In this document: positions 42,007-48,000 of the stretch, piece by piece | How positions within the stretch are numbered: the stretch's first letter is position 1 | How the letters are laid out: each line of letters opens with the position of its first letter | Source of the DNA: Pseudohalioglobus lutimaris | GTDB taxonomy: Bacteria; Pseudomonadota; Gammaproteobacteria; Pseudomonadales; Halieaceae | Assembly: GCF_002866825.1 (NCBI RefSeq) | Contig: NZ_PKUS01000041.1 | Coordinates: 1-48,000, forward strand | DNA: 48,000 bases | Reading direction: 5' to 3' | Position numbers and translations under genes: made by a program | Notes under the pieces: generated by a model | What the model saw: the letters and a program-made list of their open reading frames with translations, nothing else | The model's database searches: none | What the model was told of the DNA's origin: nothing

Positions 42007-42414
42007 ATGAAAACCTTGATTACCCTGCTAGCCCTGTTCTACACCGGCGTCAGTCTGGCTCAGGCTCCCGTATTCATCGACGTACGCAGTGCCGAGGAAT
42101 TTAACCAGGGCCACCTGGAAGGTGCTGAACTGATACCTTACGACCAGATCGAGGGAGGCATTGCGAAGTTGCAGCCGGGGATGGATACCCCCCTTTACCT
42201 GTACTGCCGCAGCGGACGCAGGGCTGGCATCGCTGCCGATGCACTGCGCTCATTGGGCTACACCCACGTGATCAACCTGGAAACACTGGAAAACGCAGAG
42301 CAAACCTCGGCACAAATGCAGTTGTGCGCTAGATCCAGCGACGCACCTGGCTGCAATATGCCGGATACGCTTCAGGAAACAACTCCAGCAGCATCTGCTC
42401 CTCGGGGAGGATAA
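42007..42414 (+). CDS. exported rhodanese-like protein
   Basis: A 135-residue protein with a signal peptide (MKTLITLLALFYTGVSLAQA). A single rhodanese domain follows: FIDVRSAEEFNQGHLEGAELIPYDQIEGGI, then active-site loop YCRSGRRAGIAADAL with the persulfide Cys. The order resembles PspE. PspE proteins usually end shortly after the ETLENA-like segment. This one continues about 38 residues further, and that tail reads through the last 86 bases of the convergent methyltransferase gene. Periplasmic sulfur-transfer activity is inferred from the family. Confidence 0.88.
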   Translation: MKTLITLLALFYTGVSLAQAPVFIDVRSAEEFNQGHLEGAELIPYDQIEGGIAKLQPGMDTPLYLYCRSGRRAGIAADALRSLGYTHVINLETLENAEQTSAQMQLCARSSDAPGCNMPDTLQETTPAASAPRGG

Positions 42415-42784
42415 AGCGGTACTGGATAATCAGCATAAACACCACGGGCACGATGAAAGCAGTGGCGACGCCCACTATCACCGCACAACCCAACAGAATC
42501 AGCGCCATACCGAGATACATTGGATTACGGGTAAACCGATAAACCCCGGTGGTCACCAGAGCGCTGACGTTTTTGAAGGGAACCATGTCGGTGTCCGCCT
42601 GCTTGAACAGGCCACCGGCGAATACCAGCAGGACCAGGCCCAGCAGCAGAACAACACTACCGGCCACCTGCCCCGCCACACTGGTAAAACGTAAACCCGG
42701 CACATACTCATTACAGACAAACTGGGCAACAATACCGAAGGCCAGCCACATTGGCGGATAAATAAAACGTTTCACTCGGGCCAC
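42329..42784 (-). CDS. isoprenylcysteine carboxyl methyltransferase (ICMT/PEMT)-like membrane protein
   Basis: A 151-residue integral membrane protein with four or five helices. The family motif is GVYRFTRNPMYLGMALILLG (residues 80-99), with the SAM-site Arg-Asn-Pro. The C-terminal FPEAYPAYCSQVRRWI follows the conserved Glu-x-x-Y-x-x-Y pattern with RRW ending. The C-terminus is complete, so the 86-base antisense overlap with the rhodanese gene is caused by the latter's tail. The ICMT-like family in bacteria methylates varied lipid or thiol targets; function here unknown. Confidence 0.88.
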   Translation of the reverse strand: MARVKRFIYPPMWLAFGIVAQFVCNEYVPGLRFTSVAGQVAGSVVLLLGLVLLVFAGGLFKQADTDMVPFKNVSALVTTGVYRFTRNPMYLGMALILLGCAVIVGVATAFIVPVVFMLIIQYRFILPEEQMLLELFPEAYPAYCSQVRRWI

Positions 42785-42796
42785 TACCTGCCTCCT

Positions 42797-43645
42797 CTAC
42801 CCGTGGTGCATTGCCGCGGGCTCTACCGCGCCAATAGCATAAGCAATGACAATACCCAGCAAGAATGCGAGGGTCAATTTGCCCCTGTCGTGGCTGTGAA
42901 AATGCACTTCCGGTAACAGGTCGCTGAGCGCGATACAAATAAAAGCGCCGGCAGAAAACGCCAGCACCGCGGCAACAATGGCATCGCGAGACAAGGTCAG
43001 CATGTCGACGCCGAAATAGAACAAAACCGCGCCCAACGGACACATGAGGGCGAAAAGCACATTGGTGGTAGCCCTGGCGGTTCTATCCCATCCACCCGCC
43101 TCCATAATGGTGGTAATGGACATCGCATCCAGCGGCTTGTGTAACAGGATAGCCAGAAACACCCCGAAACCCGCCATGCTCACGGTGCTGTGGCCATGGC
43201 CCTCACCCAGCATCACCGCGCCCAGCGCCACGCCATCGATCAGCGTGTGCAGGGCGAGCCCAAGGGCAATCCCCACCCAACTGAGGCGGTGCGCGGCGGG
43301 TTCATGGTGATGCGGGTGAGCGTGATCGTGATGCCCTTCTTCATCACTGCTGAAATCGTGCTGGTGGAAGTGAAACATGCGCAACAACAGGAACATGGTG
43401 ATCAAACCGACCATCACCCACCAGACCGCATTATCGATACCATTGCGAGGCCCGGAAAGCACAATACTGTGCGGGAGCAGATGGTAAAAAGCCACGCCCA
43501 GCATGAGGCCTGACACCAGGCTCATCACCATTTGCGTACGTGTATGCGTCATCTTTACCCAACCGGGCAACAGCCCGCCCACCAGCGAGAAGCAGGCGAT
43601 GGCCAGACAGTAAACGAACAGGGTGAGCGTGGGTGACGCCAACAT
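42797..43645 (-). CDS. ZIP family metal transporter
   Basis: About 282 residues from the ATG at 43645 (MLASPTLTLFVYCLA). A longer form from 43705 adds 20 residues, and neither start has a clear Shine-Dalgarno. There are eight transmembrane helices. A His-rich loop between helices 3 and 4 (HFHQHDFSSDEEGHHDHAHPHHHE) is the classic metal-gathering stretch. Helix 4 has ALGLALHTLIDGVALGAV and helix 5 has LLHKPLDAMSI, holding the binuclear metal-site His, Asp and Pro. Such carriers import Zn2+, Fe2+ or other divalent metals. It lies 12 bases downstream of the ICMT-like gene on the same strand. Confidence 0.88.
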   Translation of the reverse strand: MLASPTLTLFVYCLAIACFSLVGGLLPGWVKMTHTRTQMVMSLVSGLMLGVAFYHLLPHSIVLSGPRNGIDNAVWWVMVGLITMFLLLRMFHFHQHDFSSDEEGHHDHAHPHHHEPAAHRLSWVGIALGLALHTLIDGVALGAVMLGEGHGHSTVSMAGFGVFLAILLHKPLDAMSITTIMEAGGWDRTARATTNVLFALMCPLGAVLFYFGVDMLTLSRDAIVAAVLAFSAGAFICIALSDLLPEVHFHSHDRGKLTLAFLLGIVIAYAIGAVEPAAMHHG

Positions 43646-43822
43646 GAATAGGAGCAACCTGATTAACGGACGCGCGATTATTTCACAATCGGTACCGCAA
43701 CGCATAGCGTTGCGGTCCGTCGATGAGCGCAGAGGTCACTTGCGGCTGGCGGAAGCTGCCATTGACGCGCCGGCTATCGACCATTAGCTTGGAGTTCTGA
43801 TTATCCAGCCTGGAGCAGACCT

Positions 43823-45364
43823 GTGTCCCTGTACGAACCGATTGAATCCACAGATTCTCGCCGCCATCTGCAATTGCGCAGCCCGGTGACACTGGAAACC
43901 ACTGGTGAACTGATATGCGCAAGCCGCGAAGATGTCGCAGCCGCGATAAACCGCGCCCGGGCGGCACAACCCGCCTGGGCAGCCACCAGTATGAAGGAGC
44001 GATCCGCAATCGTGGAGCGCGCATTGAAAATCGTGTTGGCGAAACAGGACCAGATCATCGATACGGTGGTCGAGGAAACGGGTAAGGCGCGCACAGACGC
44101 CATGAGCATGGAAATATTTTCGGTAGCAGACCAGCTCTGCTACTACGCGAAGAACGCGGAGAAGTTCCTCAAACCACACAAACGCAAGGTTCACGGCCTG
44201 CTTGGCTTAATGAAACAGTTGCGTATCGTCTACAAGCCGCTGGGGGTTGTTGGTCTCATCACCCCCTGGAATGGCCCTTTCGTACTGGTTATGAATCAAG
44301 CATGTCAGGCGGTACTGGCCGGTAACACCGTCGTCGCCAAAGGATCGGAGGTTACGCCTTATTCTGCGAAGCTGGCCGAGGACATCTTCCGCGAAGCAGG
44401 CCTGCCCGAGGGCGTACTGCAGGTGTTACTGGGAGACGGCGAAACAGGCGCCGCGATTGTTCGCGGCGGTGTCGACAAGGTTTCCTTCACCGGTAGTGTG
44501 GCCACCGGCAGGAAGGTGGCAATGGCCAGTGCCGAGCAGTTGATCCCCTGTACGTTGGAACTGGGCGGTAACGACGCCATGATTGTGTGCGCCGACGCCG
44601 ACCTTGACCGCGCCGCGGATGGCGCCTGGGTGGGTTCCTGCATGAATACGGGACACTACTGCTGTGGCACAGAGCGCATTTACGTAGTGAAGGAGGTCTA
44701 TGACGAGTTCCTCAAACTGGTTTTGGAAAAGGGCAAGGCTCTACGCCAGGGGAGTCAGCATGGCTGGGATGAAGATGTGGGCGCGGTGTTCTGGGACCGG
44801 CAGATGGCGATCATTGAAGCCCATGTGGAGGACGCCCGGGCGAAGGGAGCGAGCATTCTTATGGGCGGGCGCCGTAATCCTGACCTGGCCGGGCTCTATT
44901 ATGAACCCACGGTCATTACCGAGGTGGACAACAGCATGGATATCATGGTGCTGGAGACGTTCGGACCGGTACTCTGCATCCAGAAGGTAGATTCGGAAGA
45001 GGAAGCGCTGCAGTTGGCCAACGATTCTGAATTTGGTCTGAACGGCAATGTCTGGACGCAGGACAAGGAGAAAGGTTATCGCCTCGCTGCAGCTATCGAT
45101 ACAGGCTCCTGCTCGGTCAACGACATGGCGCTGAGCTATGGCATTCCAGCGGCACCTTTTGGCGGCAGGAAGAACTCTGGCCTGGGGCAGGTCAACGGCA
45201 AGAAGGGCCTGCGCGGTTACTGCCACGAGATGCCTATTGTGATTGACCGCTTTGGCGGCAAGATGCAAAACGGCTACCCCTATAGCACCAAAAGTGCGGA
45301 GGGGATGCGCAAGTTAATGGACTTACTCTGGGTGAAGACGCCGCTGGGGAAATGGATGAGCTGA
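43823..45364 (+). CDS. aldehyde dehydrogenase family protein
   Basis: A 513-residue NAD(P)-dependent aldehyde dehydrogenase. The start is GTG, with GGAG 8 bases upstream. Substrate-entry and cofactor motifs: VVGLITPWNGPFVLVMNQACQAVLAGNTVVAKGSE, FTGSVATGRKV, and catalytic Glu in CTLELGGNDAMIV. The active-site Cys is in NTGHYCCGTERIYVV; two adjacent Cys are present and the second is the usual nucleophile position by alignment with CCxT. The C-terminal part has PFGGRKNSGLG, standard for the family. It is monocistronic between divergent and convergent genes. Substrate not predictable; a fatty or aromatic aldehyde is possible. Confidence 0.94.
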   Translation: MSLYEPIESTDSRRHLQLRSPVTLETTGELICASREDVAAAINRARAAQPAWAATSMKERSAIVERALKIVLAKQDQIIDTVVEETGKARTDAMSMEIFSVADQLCYYAKNAEKFLKPHKRKVHGLLGLMKQLRIVYKPLGVVGLITPWNGPFVLVMNQACQAVLAGNTVVAKGSEVTPYSAKLAEDIFREAGLPEGVLQVLLGDGETGAAIVRGGVDKVSFTGSVATGRKVAMASAEQLIPCTLELGGNDAMIVCADADLDRAADGAWVGSCMNTGHYCCGTERIYVVKEVYDEFLKLVLEKGKALRQGSQHGWDEDVGAVFWDRQMAIIEAHVEDARAKGASILMGGRRNPDLAGLYYEPTVITEVDNSMDIMVLETFGPVLCIQKVDSEEEALQLANDSEFGLNGNVWTQDKEKGYRLAAAIDTGSCSVNDMALSYGIPAAPFGGRKNSGLGQVNGKKGLRGYCHEMPIVIDRFGGKMQNGYPYSTKSAEGMRKLMDLLWVKTPLGKWMS

Positions 45365-45428
45365 CGCGTTGCCTGGGCCCCGGGAAAGCAGCTTCAGCAA
45401 AACACGCCCATCACCTCGCTCTGAAGGA

Positions 45429-46550
45429 TCAAACCAGCACAAGGTTGTCCCGGTGGATCAGTTCTTCATCGCCGGCGTATCCCAGAATGCTTTCTATTTC
45501 AGTAGACGCCAAGCCCAGGATGCGCCGGGTCTCATCGGCGCTGTAGTTGACCAGGCCCCGCGCGACTTCCCTGCCGTCTACGTCACGGCAGGACACCATA
45601 TCGCCACGAGCAAAGCGTCCCTGGACGCTGCATACCCCTACCGGCAACAGGCTGCGGCCGGACTCGCGCAGCACGCGCACGGCCCCGGCATCCAGTTCGA
45701 CACTACCCTGTATCTTGATCATGCTGGCCAGCCACTGTTTGCGTGCGTTCTGCGGCAGCTTACCGGTGCGCAGCCAGGTGCCAATGTTGTCGCCCGCGGC
45801 GACTCTGGCGACAACGTGCTCCTCGCGCCCACTGGCGATAACCGTCTCTGTGCCCGAGCGGGCGGCTAATCTCGCCGCACGCAGCTTGGTCACCATTCCA
45901 CCGCGACCAAGCTTACCACCCTCCCCGGCCATGGCATCGAGTTCCGGGGCATGCACATCGGCTGACTCCACCAGCGCTGCGTCAGGATTCTTCCTTGGAT
46001 CTGCTTCGTACAGGCCCTGCTGGTCTGTAAGCAGTAGAAGCGCATCTGCGTCAATAAGGTTGGCGACCAGGGCGCCCAGGGTGTCGTTATCGCCGAAGCG
46101 TATTTCGTCCGTTACCACGGTGTCATTCTCATTGATCACCGGGACGACACCGAGAGCCAGCAGGGTATTTAGCGTACCCCGTGCATTGAGGTAGCGGTCG
46201 CGCGCAATCACGTCGTCATGACCGAGCAGCACCTGGGCGGAGATAATGCCATGCTGCTTGAACGCATTCTCATAACTCTGCACTAACACGGACTGGCCCA
46301 CGGCCGCGGCAGCTTGCAGATCGTGCAAAAGGTGTGGTCGACTCGCCATGCCCAGGCGCACGATGCCGGCGGCAACGGCCCCACTGGAAACCAGTACCAC
46401 TTCGCAGCCCTGATCGCGCAAGCGCGCCAGCTGGCTGACCAGGTCATTGATTACCACATCATCCAGACCGCGCCCGTCGTCGGTCAACAGCGCACTACCC
46501 ACCTTGACTACCCAGCGCCGGCTGGCGGTAATTTCCGTTCGTTCGGTCAT
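45429..46550 (-). CDS. proB: glutamate 5-kinase
   Basis: A 373-residue enzyme catalysing the first step of proline synthesis. The amino-acid kinase domain starts [20 protein letters not shown], with [57 protein letters not shown], and [19 protein letters not shown] for the phosphate site. The PUA RNA-binding-like domain at about residues 280-360 is present, as in E. coli. The start lies 1 base after the obgE stop, so it is translated from the same message; this obgE-proB pairing is common in several Gammaproteobacteria. No proA follows. Confidence 0.96.
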   Translation of the reverse strand: MTERTEITASRRWVVKVGSALLTDDGRGLDDVVINDLVSQLARLRDQGCEVVLVSSGAVAAGIVRLGMASRPHLLHDLQAAAAVGQSVLVQSYENAFKQHGIISAQVLLGHDDVIARDRYLNARGTLNTLLALGVVPVINENDTVVTDEIRFGDNDTLGALVANLIDADALLLLTDQQGLYEADPRKNPDAALVESADVHAPELDAMAGEGGKLGRGGMVTKLRAARLAARSGTETVIASGREEHVVARVAAGDNIGTWLRTGKLPQNARKQWLASMIKIQGSVELDAGAVRVLRESGRSLLPVGVCSVQGRFARGDMVSCRDVDGREVARGLVNYSADETRRILGLASTEIESILGYAGDEELIHRDNLVLV

Positions 46551-46551
46551 C

Positions 46552-48000
<1,449 letters not shown>

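Overview
The window is about 48 kb of moderately GC-rich bacterial chromosome with compact, mostly housekeeping and metabolic genes. Gene content (tamB/tamA, proB next to obgE, ybaK, two ABC1/UbiB kinases, a wax ester synthase, an AaeAB-like efflux set, an Mtr-type outer-membrane electron conduit) points to a Gammaproteobacterium. A marine Halieaceae-like (OM60/NOR5) origin is my inference from this mixture and is not proven by any single marker. One tRNA gene (elongator tRNA-Met, CAT) is present. I saw no IS element, prophage, CRISPR array or rRNA.

Layout. 1-1700: tRNA-Met, a LysR regulator and a small exported protein. 1769-6814 (minus): a five-gene run with a crotonase, a DUF2855 protein, a saccharopine-dehydrogenase-like enoyl reductase and two SDRs, probably acting on acyl, isoprenoid or steroid-like substrates. 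6957-11798 (minus): an export operon with an AI-2E family permease, a NodT-type outer-membrane lipoprotein, a HlyD adaptor and a DUF2955 inner-membrane protein. Then come a small exported ricin-type lectin (minus) and tamB-tamA (plus), in the reverse of the usual gene order. 18068-21748 (minus): an APH-like kinase, ybaK, a Cys-rich exported protein and fhs. 21749-22175 is a structured intergenic region with a strong terminator ahead of an MFS gene. nagA and a WS/DGAT acyltransferase follow, facing two tandem ABC1 kinases and a GST.

The most remarkable part is 30029-41901. On the minus strand is a two-gene unit: a NapC/NirT tetraheme cytochrome overlapping an octaheme hydroxylamine-oxidoreductase-like protein. 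Diverging from it on the plus strand are a UbiA/MenA-like prenyltransferase, a multiheme cytochrome whose MtrA/DmsE-like N-terminus is followed by a C-terminal region that looks like an ethylbenzene-dehydrogenase-type heme domain, a plain decaheme MtrA/DmsE, an MtrB/PioB porin, and an OmcA/MtrC decaheme lipoprotein. Ferrochelatase hemH and a tiny monoheme cytochrome follow. I count 42 CXXCH motifs plus one CX3CH motif in six proteins. The parts make a continuous path from quinol pool through periplasm to cell surface, beside a periplasmic multiheme N-oxide/hydroxylamine-type enzyme. The donor or acceptor is not shown by the sequence.

The right end carries a rhodanese/isoprenylcysteine-methyltransferase-like pair with antisense overlap, a ZIP metal transporter, an aldehyde dehydrogenase, and proB-obgE. 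The rpmA gene usually found just upstream of obgE is not in the last 252 bases.
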